A stretch of 64,000 nucleotides of DNA from Helicoverpa zea (GCF_022581195.2 NC_061474.1:5456001-5520000), one strand, 5' to 3'. Numbered from the stretch's first letter, positions 32,991-44,698 are shown. Program-made: numbers and translations. The notes: generated by a model from the sequence alone, not told the origin.

Positions 32991-33974
32991 ATATGTTATG
33001 GACCAAGTGATAAATTGGGCAGTATACATAATGCCCGGTCATTATGAATAATGCCCAATATGAGAGTGCAATTTGATAATAATTATTCAAACAATCAAAT
33101 TGACCGGGCACTATACATATTGCCCGTGACCTTTTGGGCAAAGTAATACAAACATATTTAATTTCATTTTTTTATTGTTATAGACATTTCACTTAAAATA
33201 AACTAAATATAACACATCCCATATCAATTGACAGAGTATAGAAGTAGGCATGCAACATGCAGCAAGCATGGCTTCTGTCACGGCTCCGGCGCTGCGGGGC
33301 TCCGGCGGTCCCATGCGAGCTTATCGTCGCAGATGGTTTTCACGCTCACCACCGCAGCTTCGGCTTGCTGGCCGGCTCCCGGCCAGCCTCAGCCGCGGCG
33401 GCGAGCGCTTCAACTACCTGCGCCTCAGCTCGCAGGCCGCCTCGCCCCTCCGTGCCTACGCGGTTTTGAATTGCACTCTAGGGGTAGGGCAGACAAGACT
33501 ACGTGGAGTCGGTTTTGCAGCGATTCGTTTTCGTCACTAAGTTCAGTTTTTAATACAATGTTTTGAATCCAAATTAAATTCTACCATAAAAAAACGAGCC
33601 AAGAAAAATGCGATCAAGAAAAACGAGGCCGAGTTAGTAAATTAGATGACAATTGTCCAATTAATAGTTTTGTGCCTAGACTTATAATTTCCCATTAAAA
33701 TAGAACATATAATTTAAAACAATAATCATAAAATATGTAGCAAGTAACAGGATTTATTTTTTAGAACAACTGCCACCCTCGCACCGCATAAAATATAGCT
33801 TTATTATCAAATTGCCCAACTGTCATGTAGCAATATAATAATGCCCGTGCAATGTGATAAATAATGAAGTTAAGATAGTTATTAATCACTTGGCCCGATA
33901 AAGCTAGACATTATTCATAATGCTCGGGCATTATAAATAATGCCCGAATTAATCACATGGTCCATAACATATAC
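32991..33974 (+). mobile_element. Element F copy 2 (short form)
   Basis: The ends TATATGTTATGGACCAAGTG (left) and CACATGGTCCATAACATATA (right) are inverted repeats. It matches copy 1 in reverse, including the GGGCATTAT palindromes and the GC-rich module (about 33228-33540). Between AACTAAATAT and AACACATCCC it lacks about 450 bases present in copy 1; the break lies at the short repeat AAATAT. In the GC-rich module it keeps 36 bases that copy 1 has lost between two CCTCAG repeats. Confidence 0.75.
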
Positions 33975-33977
33975 ATA

Positions 33978-34341
33978 CAGGAATGAATTTTATCCAGTGC
34001 GCAAACTTTGTCAACTTATAGTTAAATAAGTTTTATAGATACGTATATTTTTATTTTGTAGTGTTTTAGTACAAAAAAGAAAAGTTATTGATATCGAAAG
34101 ATGTTTATTTTGTAACCGATAGTACGGTCACAGTCGTCATAGTAGGCACGGCGGCAACGCGAAACCGGTTTACTGACGCGAGCTCCGCTCGGCGCGCGTA
34201 AGAATAGTTGGTATCCATATTTTGCTGATTTTAGGGCGGACAAAAGAATGAAAAAAAATTTTTTACTGATGATGCAATATGTTCTGTTAACGATTCTGGA
34301 CCACCTGTTTTTTTTTGCGCACTGCTTAAAATTCATTCCTG
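33978..34341. mobile_element. MITE-H with TA duplication
   Basis: The left end CAGGAATGAATTTTATCCAG, then TGCGCAAA; the right end TTTGCGCACTGCTTAAAATT, then CATTCCTG. The inverted repeats are about 30 bp with two or three mismatches. TA flanks both ends (33976-33977, 34342-34343), as for Tc1/mariner-type elements. It begins immediately after the right end of element F copy 2. Confidence 0.75.
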
Positions 34342-34724
34342 TATACATACATTATTTGGTGCATTAATTTCTGGAAAGAATAAATCACTGGTACATTTTT
34401 GATTTCAGCTGCAAGTTTAAAAACTAAGTCTCGGTTATGTCGAGTTTGTCATAATAATAACGATATTCCCGAAACGTTTCATACTTGCACCGAGAGCAGT
34501 AACAACAAAATTTTAAGATTAAAAGTGTGTTGAAACGAAACCTCTGTTTACAAAACAATTAAAAACGGTAACTTGATAGCAACCCAAATTACCTCTGTCC
34601 GGATTTCAAAACGTTGCCACCACAAAAAAGGGATTTTTTACACAGTTATTTAATTTAAAGCTTAGACTTATGAGCCCGTACTTTTAGTTAATTTCACAAT
34701 ATAGATTGTGTTCTACACTAATTT
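34342..34724. other. No supported feature
   Basis: No gene or repeat was recognised. Confidence 0.4.
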
Positions 34725-34726
34725 AT

Positions 34727-34966
34727 AAAACCGGCGTACAAAGGGTTCCATTTTATTATCCACATATACCATTTTAATTTTGGTCTAGTTTTAAGTATTC
34801 GTTGCTATAGCGGCAACAATTATAAATGATATGTGAAAATTTCAACTGTCTAACTATCACGGCTTATAAGATACAGCCTGGTGACTGATGGACGGATGGA
34901 CATTAAAATCTCAGAAACAGAGATTTCTACCCTTTCCTTTGGGTACGGAACTCTAAAAATAATAAT
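34727..34966 (+). mobile_element. Repeat I, diverged copy
   Basis: CCGGCGTACAAAGGGTTCCA at the start, GAAAATTTCAACTGTCTAAC and ATCACGGCTTATAAGATACA in the middle, and TTTGGGTACGGAACTCTAAA at the end match the copy at 12.3 kb with many changes. Confidence 0.6.
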
Positions 34967-35894
34967 AAATTGAGAAATCGTACCAAATGAACTATAAAAT
35001 CATTACAGAAAGAAAGATAAAGTGATAAAGTAATTTCAGATCTTATCATAATCCATTAATTAAAGCCCTCGGATATTACTTTGATCAATGATATCTTTTC
35101 AAAGGAAATAACTAAAAATTATTCCTTTTTTCCTTTTATTTCCTTTAAGCCAGCTCAGTATTTCCCGAGCGTATTACTTTTACGTGTATTTTCTATTTTA
35201 TTTTTATTTGACCTACAAGTGACCTTTGCGTACTTATTTAGGGCTTTTTATTTTAGTCTTGTTGACATGTGAGCCGCTTTCTATGAATAATCAGAAGTGT
35301 ATTTTGGGTTATATTTTTAGAATTTAAAGGTATTTTAACTGATACCTTACCAATAAAAATTAACCAGAGTTTTTGCCAATAAACTCCCGATTAAGAAGAA
35401 ACTCGCAATTTACTCATCTGACCGGTAATTTAGAAGCGTTCCAAAATACTTGCTTACTAAAAATCAGCGATGAATGTTGACTAAGTAATCCCGTTAGTAT
35501 GATAGATATCTAAGCGTTAAACTTTATTTGTAGGTAAGCTATATTGTCATACGTGATTGTGTTTTATTCAAATTCATGCTTCAAAGAAAACTGTCTACCC
35601 AACAACACGCGAAAAAGTAACACCAAAAAGGCATTTCAATTAATCAAATAAAATTCACGGTAATATCATACGGTATCACGCTCACTTACGCCCAAGTCCA
35701 CCGACAACATAGACGTCAGTTTTGTTAAAACAACTGTTTATTATGAGTCGTCGTCATCGTCGTGTCAGCCGAAAAACAATCAGCATCTATCGCTTTCTGT
35801 GAGCGTGCTTGCTTGATTCTACCGGGGAGTTTGTTACGCCACTTCTTCTTCCCACCAAAAACATAGGTCCTATGTTATTTAAACACAAAAAACA
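34967..35894. other. No supported gene
   Basis: GATTCTACCGGGGAGTTTGT near 35815 followed by CTTCTTCTTCCCACCAAAAA recalls a recurrent lepidopteran repeat phrase, but I cannot assign it. Confidence 0.35.
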
Positions 35895-36045
35895 TTATTA
35901 AAAACATTTTGAGGAAACCTGGACTAAATAGTCTGAAATCACCAACTCGCATTGAGCCAGCGTGGTGATTAATGCTCAATCCTTCTCCGTGTGAGAGGAG
36001 GCCTGTGCCCAGCAGTGGGACGATAAAAAGGCTGTAGCAGTAACA
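35895..36045 (+). mobile_element. SINE-C tail
   Basis: GAGGAAACCTGGACTAAATA, GAGCCAGCGTGGTGATTAAT, CTCCGTGTGAGAGGAGGCCT and AGCAGTGGGACGATAAAAAG appear in order. The head is absent, so the copy is 5'-truncated. Confidence 0.8.
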
Positions 36046-36155
36046 ACCCTTCCTATGTCATAGAAAAAGGTGAAGGGCGGGCGTTTTTGGTGGCTGCCTC
36101 ATGTCATTTTGAATTTAAAAGTGCTGTTTTCAGCCTTTTTGAATAAATGCGTGTC

Positions 36156-36264
36156 ATCATCCTCCTCCGAGCCTTTTCCCAAACTATGTTGGAGTCGGCA
36201 TCCAGTCTAACCGGATTCAGCTGAGTACCAGTGCTTTACAAGAAGCGACTGCCTATCTGACCTC
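36156..36264 (-). mobile_element. SINE-A 3' end
   Basis: TCATCATCCTCCTCCGAGCC through GCGACTGCCTATCTGACCTC. It is truncated there. Confidence 0.75.
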
Positions 36265-36304
36265 GTGTGTGTTAGGATGATTTAGATTTTTTAATTTTCA
36301 CGTT

Positions 36305-36512
36305 CAAACACACCGCAAACTTTTAGTTGGCTGATAGTTTGTATGGTTTCATAAATCAGTATGAAGATAAATGGTATTACGTATAGTACAAAAATCAGGT
36401 GCTTAGCGAGTATCAGACTGACTGAAAACTTTGATTGGAATCAAGATCCAATTAAAAAGAATACCAACCATTGGGTAAACTGTCGACCAACCGTTTAATC
36501 TGCAGTGTAAGT
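36305..36512. mobile_element. MITE-D copy 3
   Basis: CACACCGCAAACTTTTAGTT, then GGCTGATAGTTTGTATGG at the left; GTAAACTGTCGACCAACCGT, then TTAATCTGCAGTGTAAG at the right. The middle holds ATAAATCAGTATGAAGATAA. Confidence 0.7.
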
Positions 36513-38330
36513 TGTTTTTATAATAAACGGTCGTTTATATTGTCAGTTCCCTCGGCCCCTAATCCGTCAGCAGACAATTAGCATAGATGCGCCACAGATA
36601 TTATAAACCTGATGAATATTTATGCCCGTACAGGTAGACGCGTGAATTTTAATATTAAGGATTATACGCCTTCGCGTTCGTTAAATGTGCTTCATCTTTT
36701 AATTCGGTGGATCAACTGTAGAATAATAAATGGTGAGATGTTATAAATCTTATTTTACGGATATTCGAATTTCATATTGGGTTTACTTAGTTAGATTTTA
36801 GGTTGGTGTAGAAATGATTTAAAGTATTTGTAGAAGGCATTTGATTTATCTTTGTAGTAGATAAATGGGTAAATATTAATTACAAATCAAAAGAAGAATG
36901 GGTACTATATTGAAATAGAGAAAATTTAGACTTTATATTTTTAAAGTAGATATAATTTGTATCGATTTGGGCACGGGCCTTGTTGATTTTAATTAATAAT
37001 TTTCTTAAAAACTGCCCACAATCGAAATAATTAACAATCACAAAAAAAAAATCTATAAGCAGATTTGAAAGACATCCATCAGATCGGATTAACCGACAAT
37101 GCACAAAGTTGTGTAGATATAAAAGCATTGTCAAATTGAATCTGTCGGTTAGGTGGCAAACGAATGTGATTCCCGGCCGGAGCGAAGCGAGCGAACGGGC
37201 AAAGCGGAGCGAGCAAATGTAATTTGCGTCGTTTCGTCGATCGAAGCGACTTTTAAAATTTCCCTTTGAGCGTTGACAGGGTTATGTGCAGTGTTAGTGG
37301 TTGCAGTTGAGGGTTATAGAGTTTTATTTTAGGGGTTAAAATATTTTTATGAGATTCTGAATTTGATATTATTGACGCTGAAGTTTGAAATGATTCAGTG
37401 CATGTCTTTTGTAAGAATAATATCTTTGGAATTAGGTAGCTATATTTTTGGACTTAAACATTTATTGTGGGTACCTACTGACAATTTATCTATCTTTATT
37501 CAACACACAATTCAGAATTAAAACAATTCAATAGATCATCTATCAAAATGGGATTCATTCTTCAACACAATATTATTATGTAAATTACACAAAACCTTAT
37601 GGCCAAGTAGATTTATTAAATGTGTGTTATTGGGTGTAAGTTATCACAAAAAAAAATCGTTTTTATTGACCCACTTTATATTCATACATTTTACGTCCCA
37701 GACAGTACCTAAATTCAACCTAGCATTTTTGTAGTTATTATTTCTGTGTATGTATAAAATCTATGCATTACATAATACATCGTAAACTTCGCGCCGTGTA
37801 GAACAGTCTGTTTACGATTCCAAATAATTATTTAAACGGATTGAAGAAAACATTTCAACGAAATTAACTTTTTATGTGCTATCAAAGTACTTTAAAATTC
37901 TTCACAGAAAGTAATTTACTTTAGCATTTATTTTATAAATAAATAAAACTCCTTCGAGTTTAAATAAGCGTGGGGACTTTCAAAAACGGTTTTACGAAAA
38001 ATAATTGTTTGAAAATGTGAATTGAATTTGATCAATGTGCACGAGTAACTGTGTGCCTACCCTTTAGAATTCTAGTATAGTCTGTGGTCTTAACTGATGT
38101 TCCAAGTTCTGAAACTTGTGTCCAGAATCGACAACGAGGCTGGCAAAGTTAGGTCGCGTCAAGTTTGCTTACTCAAGCCTTTAAGTAAGGGTTTACCGAA
38201 TGCTTTAGATATTAGACTGTTTAAATACAAATTATTAACTGTCTGCGCTGTTGCTTGCATTTATTTTCAAGGCGATATCGAGACTCTCGTAGACGTGGTG
38301 TGTGACGTAGTGTTTCAGCCGAAATACGTC
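36513..38330. other. No supported gene
   Basis: A GC-rich patch at 37160-37260 (GGCCGGAGCGAAGCGAGCGA) has no frame or pairing ends. A frame at 38097-38333 runs into LINE-like sequence and shows no domain. Confidence 0.35.
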
Positions 38331-38476
38331 TAGTGCTGGACAAAAGCCTCCCCCAAGGTTCGCCACTTGGCTCGATCTTCAGCAACCCACATCCTCTGCT
38401 TCCCGGCGACCTTGGCCAGATTGTCCGTCTACCTAGAGAGGGGCCTGCTCACGCTGCGTCTTCCAGATGAGGATTG
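38331..38476 (-). mobile_element. LINE 3'-region remnant
   Basis: AGTGCTGGACAAAAGCCTCC, then CCCAAGGTTCGCCACTTGGC and CTTCCCGGCGACCTTGGCCA, then CACGCTGCGTCTTCCAGATG. Phrases of this kind are frequent in lepidopteran genomes near LINE 3' ends when read on this strand. It is decayed, and the assignment rests on recall. Confidence 0.4.
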
Positions 38477-38990
38477 ATACTTAAGTTACAACATAATTTT
38501 TCAAAACTTTTAATTCGTAAAAAATCATCGCAGTTTTTATTTACTACGACTATGTATGTATGCCAAAAATATGCAAAATGTTCGCAACCGAACTAAATCA
38601 CGAGTACCTACACAGGAATTTGCATATATGTTTCTATTTGAAAAAATAAACCTCGGCTTTATAAAAAAATCGTTTTCACATTCACTCCTATTTTCAACAA
38701 CCTACAAGATAAGTTTTGTATTTCATATGCATTTTTAGGTATTCTCAAGTTGAGAAAGTTTGACGAAATCTGATAAAAATATTGGTCGGTCAGCGGAGAG
38801 GATTTTGTGGTATGTAGATTCAAATGCACAAGAATATTTCAAGATGACTTTATTTCTTACTTTCAAAAAGTAGATAGGTACCTATATTTTTATTTCAAAA
38901 ATGGTTTTAGTATAAACATTAATTTATTTACCCAAATTCTATCGAGAATTTGTGTCAGAAGAACTGCAAAAGGAGACTATTAAGTTTTTT
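38477..38990. other. No supported feature
   Basis: AT-rich with no gene. Confidence 0.4.
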
Positions 38991-39048
38991 TTTAGGGTTC
39001 CGTACCTCGAAAGGAAAAAACGGAACCCTTATAGGATCACTTTGTTGT

Positions 39049-39073
39049 CCGTCTGTCTGTCTGTCTGTCTGTC
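39049..39073. repeat. (GTCT)n microsatellite
   Basis: Six tandem GTCT units inside repeat I. Confidence 0.9.
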
Positions 39074-40099
39074 AAGACCCTTTATATTAAGAACGCGTGG
39101 ACGTATCAAGCTGAAATTCACATGAAATACCCGGGTCTATTGCCCCTTTAGGCTGTGAAAATATCAAGCTTCTAAGCCAAGCCAATCAAAAGATACAACC
39201 GATTATGTCGATATTTTCAACAAATTCTCGACACTCGCAAAGGAATCAAAACCTACAGGGTACTTCCCGTAAACTCAGAATCTTGAAATTTGGCATGAAG
39301 CATTGTTATATAATGCAAATATAGGAAAAATTGCGAAAATCTCATTTTTTTTGTTATATAATATAATAAAAATATTTTAATAAAATGAAACTTACTACCT
39401 TATTTCTCACGAACGAATAAAGGTACCAAATTGAAATTTATACCAAATACTTAGGTCTATTGTCCCTTTAAGCAATGAAAAAATCAAACTTCTAAGTTAA
39501 CGCGATCAAAAGATACAGCAGTTTTACCAACATCTTAGACGAATTTCCGTCACACGCTAGGGAATCAAAACCTACAAGGTACTTCCCGTGAACTCAGAAT
39601 CTTAAAATTCGGCACGAAGCAACGTTATATAGTACAGATAAAGGAAAAATTGCGGAAATGATAAATTTGAAGTTACATAAAATATTAAAATATTATTTTT
39701 GCTTACATGACATAAAATATTTTTTTAATAATTATAAACTTACTACCTACCCTTTTTCACATGAACGCGTAGAGATATTAAAGTTTTGAATAAAAAGTGA
39801 AATTCATATCAAACACTTCTTAAATATAATGGCCTCTAAACGGTGAAAAATTTTTAATCATTCAAAGGTCATTGGGCACCTTAGTATGAAAACCATACCC
39901 ACGGCGGATACGAACGAAATATAGCACAGTATAATGATAAAGGCTCTGATTTACTACGGCATTAGTCGCATCAATGTGAACCATGGGAATCTAGAGAAAA
40001 TCAGGTGTAAACATCAAATATTTTCCTCATTTCAATGGGGAATTTAAACGACCAAGTTTGACGGATTTGAGAAATCATTTCTTTGTAGTGAAAGAGTAT

Positions 40100-41210
40100 A
40101 CTCGCCGTTTATTTCCATTGTCATCAGGTCAGGATCTGATGATGGAAATCCTGATAAATCGAGGGCAACTATCAGAAATTGTAGGCATGCATAGGATTAA
40201 AACTTGATTTTCAGATGTATGTCTGGTGATACTATCAAACAGTGAAGGTTTAGAGCTTATCTGATGATGGAGACGTGAGAAAGTCGAGAGAACTCGGTAT
40301 GTTTTAGTTACGTCGTGTTTGGGCTTATATTATTCGTATTGACGAGAACTTTTCACAAAAGTTAAAAATAAAAACTTTTTACAAAAAAAAAAAACAACTT
40401 CTAAAACAACAAGAAAACTGTTTATATGCATCGGTCTAGATCTCGGTGGTTAAATAAATATAGATGCATCCTCTAGACACCGACTTCTAGACCGATGCAC
40501 CTAACATCTTTTTAATTTCTTTCTTGCTTTTGTTTTCTTGTTGCGTTTTTATATGTTTGAAGTTGGATTTGTTTGTAAAATGCTACAAAATAAAATAATG
40601 CCGACTTTATAAAACAAAGAAAGGGACAGAATTACACTTTTGTCAAGGCTCTAGAAACGTAAAGCCAGCAGCCCCGAATCCTACTCTCTAGAAGTCGTTG
40701 TTACAATTCGACAGCTACAAGTCGTCAGGCGGTTTCGAAAAAAACCTGAAACTGGGGCTCTTTAGGTGATTAATCCCTCAAAAATAAATGATCCCATTCC
40801 TGCAATGGCTGCTTTAACCCAAGTTAGTAGTGAATTCTCATCACCTAAAATAAAATAAGCTCCAACACAAGGTTACGTTATAAATTGTAAAGGAGTTCCC
40901 ATAACTATATCTGATCTTAGCTGTCGATCCCACAATGGCAGTCAAACCTATCTTTGTGGAAAGTCTTCGCCAATACGAATAAAATAAGCCCAAACACGTG
41001 GTAGTTGCAACATACCGTTCGGGAGTTCCCTTGACTCTCTGTAGTCTCCATAATCAAATCAGCTCCAAACCTTCACTGTTTACCAGTACCCTCAAAAATA
41101 CACTCACATGTCTGGTTATGACTCGATGCGTGCCTACAATATTCAAGAGTTGCCCTCGATTTCTCAGGGTTTCCAGATCCTCATCAGATCCTGGTCATCC
41201 GGATTGGCAC
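40100..41210. repeat. Foldback within repeat I
   Basis: The left arm at about 40100-40345 (AAATCGAGGGCAACTATCAG; AACAGTGAAGGTTTAGAGCT) is the inverse of the right arm at about 40970-41210 (CTCCAAACCTTCACTGTTTA; GTTGCCCTCGATTTCTCAGG). At 40425-40502 there is a second inverted pair, GCATCGGTCTAGATCTCGGTG and CACCGACTTCTAGACCGATGC, with two mismatches. The same phrases occur once in the element at 9582-10219. Confidence 0.65.
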
Positions 41211-42038
41211 CTTCCTTCTTTGTGAAATGTCTTTAACAATAAAAACTAGCATTGCAACCTGGACAATCCTCTGAAACTGCTTGTCTTTTATATTTTTCAA
41301 ACGATCCTGGACATTCGTCTCCATGGAATTTTAATAAAATATTTATATTCAAAGAAACGTCATACCATTCTCCACGATTTAAAACTACTTTGATTCATGT
41401 CCGCCACTTTTTACAAAGCGGGTCAGATATGCCCCATGACCTTTAAGACATAATTAGTTATTTTCAATCAGATTTCTGAATGATGACTATAAAATTTTGT
41501 ATATAAATAACTACAATAAAATAACTTTTACAAGGTACTGGCCTACTATTTTAGTTATATTATAAAATAAAAAATATTAACTATTTTGACTCTCACGAAA
41601 TTACCATAACTATGATTGTTCTAAACTGAACGGTTGGCGCGAAACTCACTTTTTATCTATACAGCATTTGTACGGAACCCTCGGTGCGCGAGTCCGACTC
41701 GCACTTGGCCGGTTTATTTCATACTAGCTTCTGCCCGCGACTTCGTACGCGGATCCTGTCCCTTATGCCAGCGACTACGGGGTCAGCAAAATCAAAGATC
41801 TGAACCGTCTGATATTGAATTTTAAGGGCCCGTTGACTTGAAAACAACGGAATACGGATAAACATTAGAAACGTTCCATATATTTAATTAAATTGGACTA
41901 AACAAAACGCTGAGAACTGAACCGCAATAGGCGTGATCATAGGGATAAAAGTAGTGATTCTAATAAGTCTGCATTTAAGTTATGTGGCAAAAATGTTACA
42001 CGTATTATTACGTAAAAAAACATTAAATAGATGACAAA

Positions 42039-42434
42039 GTCGTGGTGACTTAGTGGAAGTCGTGGTGGTTTAGTGGGTAGAGAACCAATCTCTCAAGTAT
42101 GAGCGTGCGTCTTTGATTCCAGGTCTGGCAAGTGCCTGCCAATGCAACTTTTCTAAGTTCGTATGTACTTTCTACGTATATTTTGGATACCAATAACCGT
42201 TATTTGGAGGGGATGTTAAACTGTAGGTTCCGGCTGTCATTGAACATTCTTGGCAGTCGTTATGGGTAGTCAGAAGCCAGTAAGTCTTACCAAGGTATGT
42301 TGGGTTGAGCGGGTAACCAGGTTGTGGAGGTCAGATAGGCAGTCGCTCCTTGTAAAACACTGGTACTCAGTTGCATCGTGACTGGAAGTCGACCATAACA
42401 TAATTGGGACAAAGGCTCTTGAGATAATAACGAC
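42039..42434 (+). mobile_element. SINE-A, full length, with a duplicated head start
   Basis: The first 20 bases of the head (GTCGTGGTGACTTAGTGGAA, 42039-42058) are repeated at 42059 as GTCGTGGTGGTTTAGTGGGT. The B-box is changed (CTTTGATTCC). The body and 3' end follow the family, with scattered changes. The tail (AATAATAATGAGATA) is the insertion site of the next element. Confidence 0.8.
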
Positions 42435-42451
42435 AATAATAATGAGATATA

Positions 42452-43066
42452 GGCACCGCAGGACATCTGAGGCTGATGACGGGGAGTAGCAACCCCGCGG
42501 GGCTATACTATATGCTGAGTTCTCCAGGGAGAGTATCCCCCATCTCCGGCCGGTCGGAGTGAACCATGACGGGGGTAGGTCTCACGCCTCTGGCTTGGCT
42601 TGGCCGTCCAGAGTGGAGTCGCTAGAGCAGGATTAGTAGCCCTGCTCGGAGGGTAGGTGCCTCATGGTAAGCACAGGGAGCGCGTAATCTGTGTTTAAAG
42701 TCCGCCGAGGTATCCTCACGCTTCAGGTTCCCGGGGGCCCAGTAAGTGAGGTGGCGAGTCTCCACCTGCCATTTTTACATGTACCATTGACATCCACTAA
42801 CATCCCATCACAAATAGCCCAAGTAGTTTCCCTCAATAGTTAGCAATAGTTTAGCACAGAACCGGGGATTGTCTTTTTTTTAACGACGTCCACCGGTGAA
42901 TGTCCTTGGGTTCATTTCTATAGTGTATAAAGGGATAATCGACGGTATTGTGTCACCATTTCATTAAAGTTGTCTCAAAAGGGCTTCAGCGTGTTGGCTT
43001 CGGCCCCACGTTTGCCTCCCAAAAATTCGGAACTCTGTAGTCCCGAGGTCTGGAAGAGACATACAA
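42452..43066 (+). mobile_element. Unassigned retroelement 3' fragment
   Basis: A perfect 17-bp duplication AATAATAATGAGATATA at 42435-42451 and 43067-43083 marks it as a target-primed insertion. The first half is GC-rich (GGGAGTAGCAACCCCGCGGG; TCCGGCCGGTCGGAGTGAAC), and a T run is at 42871. The 3' end is ACATACAA without a long A tail. I see no reverse-transcriptase motif, so it is either a LINE 3' UTR or an unrecognised SINE. Confidence 0.65.
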
Positions 43067-43289
43067 AATAATAATGAGATATAACGCAACAAAGTCGGAG
43101 AGTGAGGGCTCGTGACGCCACGTCTAAGTATGTAAAATTTGTACTAAGCAGTGACTTAACGAAGCGTTGTTGTATCTTCGTTATTATTTGTTTGTGAGAG
43201 AGAGAGAAAAGAAAAATACGTGTCCATTATTTTAGGATAGGATTCACCATACCTATTTCATAACATTCATTTCTATACATTTCAAGTGT

Positions 43290-43830
43290 AGTATTGCTCT
43301 TGAAGTTTCATATCAGGTGTTCCAGATCTTCGATGTTTATACATCAATAGAGAGTGCTTATCAGATTGAACCACTTTTGCTAAAACGTCATATCTTCATA
43401 TGCTATAGTCTAGCTGGACTCCTGGAGTTCCACATCAGGTGTTTTACACCTTCAATTTGTATAAGTCAACAGAGAGTGCTTATCAGATTGAACAACTTTT
43501 GCTAAAACGTCATACCTCTATATGCTATAGTCTAGCTGGGCACCTGGAGTTCCACATCAGGTGTTTTAGATCTTCAATTTGTGTAAGTCAATAGAAAGTG
43601 CTTATCAAATTGAACAACTTTTGCTAAAACGCCATACCTGTATATGGTACAGAGAAGCTGGGCTCTTGGGGTTCCACATCAGGTGTTCCAGATCTTCAAA
43701 TTTATTATCTCAACTAAAAATGCTCATCACATGAAACAATTTTTGCCATGGCACCATTTTTATATCTCTTATAGTTTTGTTGGTCTGTTGGAGTTCTGCA
43801 TCAGGTCTGCAAGTTTCGAAGATATATTAT
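43290..43830. repeat. Minisatellite, unit about 120 bp, 4-5 copies
   Basis: Each unit repeats CATCAGGTGTTNNANNTCTTC, AGAGTGCTTATCAGATTGAA and CTTTTGCTAAAACG. Units become more diverged to the right. The period lets short frames stay open; they are not genes. Confidence 0.8.
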
Positions 43831-43924
43831 AGCCTATATGTTGACCAGGCTTAATACTGATACAACAAAGAAAAAATCATTGAAATCCGTTCAGTAGTTC
43901 CGAAGATTAGCGTGTACAAACAAA

Positions 43925-43972
43925 CAGACATACAGACATACAGACATACAGACATACAGACAAACAGACAGA
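43925..43972. repeat. (CAGACATA)n microsatellite
   Basis: About five tandem CAGACATA units and related CAGACAAA, at the edge of the Helitron-like element. Confidence 0.9.
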
Positions 43973-44484
43973 ATTTTTTTTTTGGATTTGTGCTCCATTA
44001 CTGTTTCTAAACCCCACCCAATTATTATTTTTTAAATATATTCAATGTACAGACACAGTTTTTTTACAGATTTATTATATGTATAGATATAGATTAATAT
44101 TTCAGATCCGTATTCATGTTAGAAACAAGAATCTTGTATCTGTACCTATTGGTTCTAATGAACTTTTACTACCTTTAGGTTGTATTTCAAATGACATTAA
44201 CGAATACCTATCTATCTAAATAAAACTCGGGATAAAATACTAGAAGAAGTTGAGTTTCTCCAGTTTTTCCTTGGCTTCAAAAACAGTCGTTTAAAGCCGG
44301 TCTTAGGTAGTTCTTAAAATATAGTCTAGTATTTAAAAAAATGTTTTAATGAGGGTGTAAATGCGAACTACGCAGTAATTCTCGTTAGCTTTAAGCTTCT
44401 TTAAACACTAAGCGAGCGTTAAAGTTTCCAGTAAAGAGAATTTACTAAAATCAAGAAACAAAATTACAATCTATTATATAACAG

Positions 44485-44698
44485 TACCGCAAACTGCCGA
44501 CTAAACAGTCGGCCGACAGTTGACCCGATAGTTGTCAAATTTTATTCAAAGAAAATCTTGACTCCAATCAAAGTCTTCAGTTGGTCTGGTACCGGACAAA
44601 TACCTGATCTTTGTAATGTGCGTACTACCATTCATCTTCATACTGATTTATGAGCCCAAACAAACCATAGGCCGACTGAAAGTTTGCTGTGTGCTCGT
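44485..44698. mobile_element. MITE-D copy 4
   Basis: GTACCGCAAACTGCCGACTA, then AACAGTCGGCCGACAG at the left; ATAGGCCGACTGAAAGTTTG, then CTGTGTGCTC at the right. This is the clearest inverted-end copy. Confidence 0.75.

Larger units (their letters stand above)
38995..41718 (-). mobile_element. Repeat I, long composite copy
   Basis: On the minus strand it starts with the repeat I head (AAACCGGCCAAGTGCGAGTC, at 41718) and ends with TACGGAACCCT and an A run (38990s). At 39070-39840 two to three diverged tandem units of about 330 bases share GGTACTTCCCGT and AAAATTGCG. A large foldback lies at about 40100-41210. A (GTCT)n run is at 39049-39073. No frame with a known domain was seen; short frames in it are probably chance. 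Confidence 0.6.
41724..44095 (-). mobile_element. Helitron-like element, interrupted
   Basis: On the minus strand the 3' end is CTAG (41724-41727). A hairpin-forming CCGCGTACGAAGTCGCGG lies just inside. The far side, near 43880-44095, holds the phrase ATCCGTTCAGTAGTTCCGAA and a GACATACA array. The body carries a minisatellite and two inserted retroelements, so the true element is much shorter than this span. That the two sides belong together is inference from how such repeats usually look. Confidence 0.4.

Noticed and set aside
43290..43830. Regular repeats resembling a CRISPR array
   Set aside because: Units are directly adjacent with no unique spacers, and the genome is eukaryotic.
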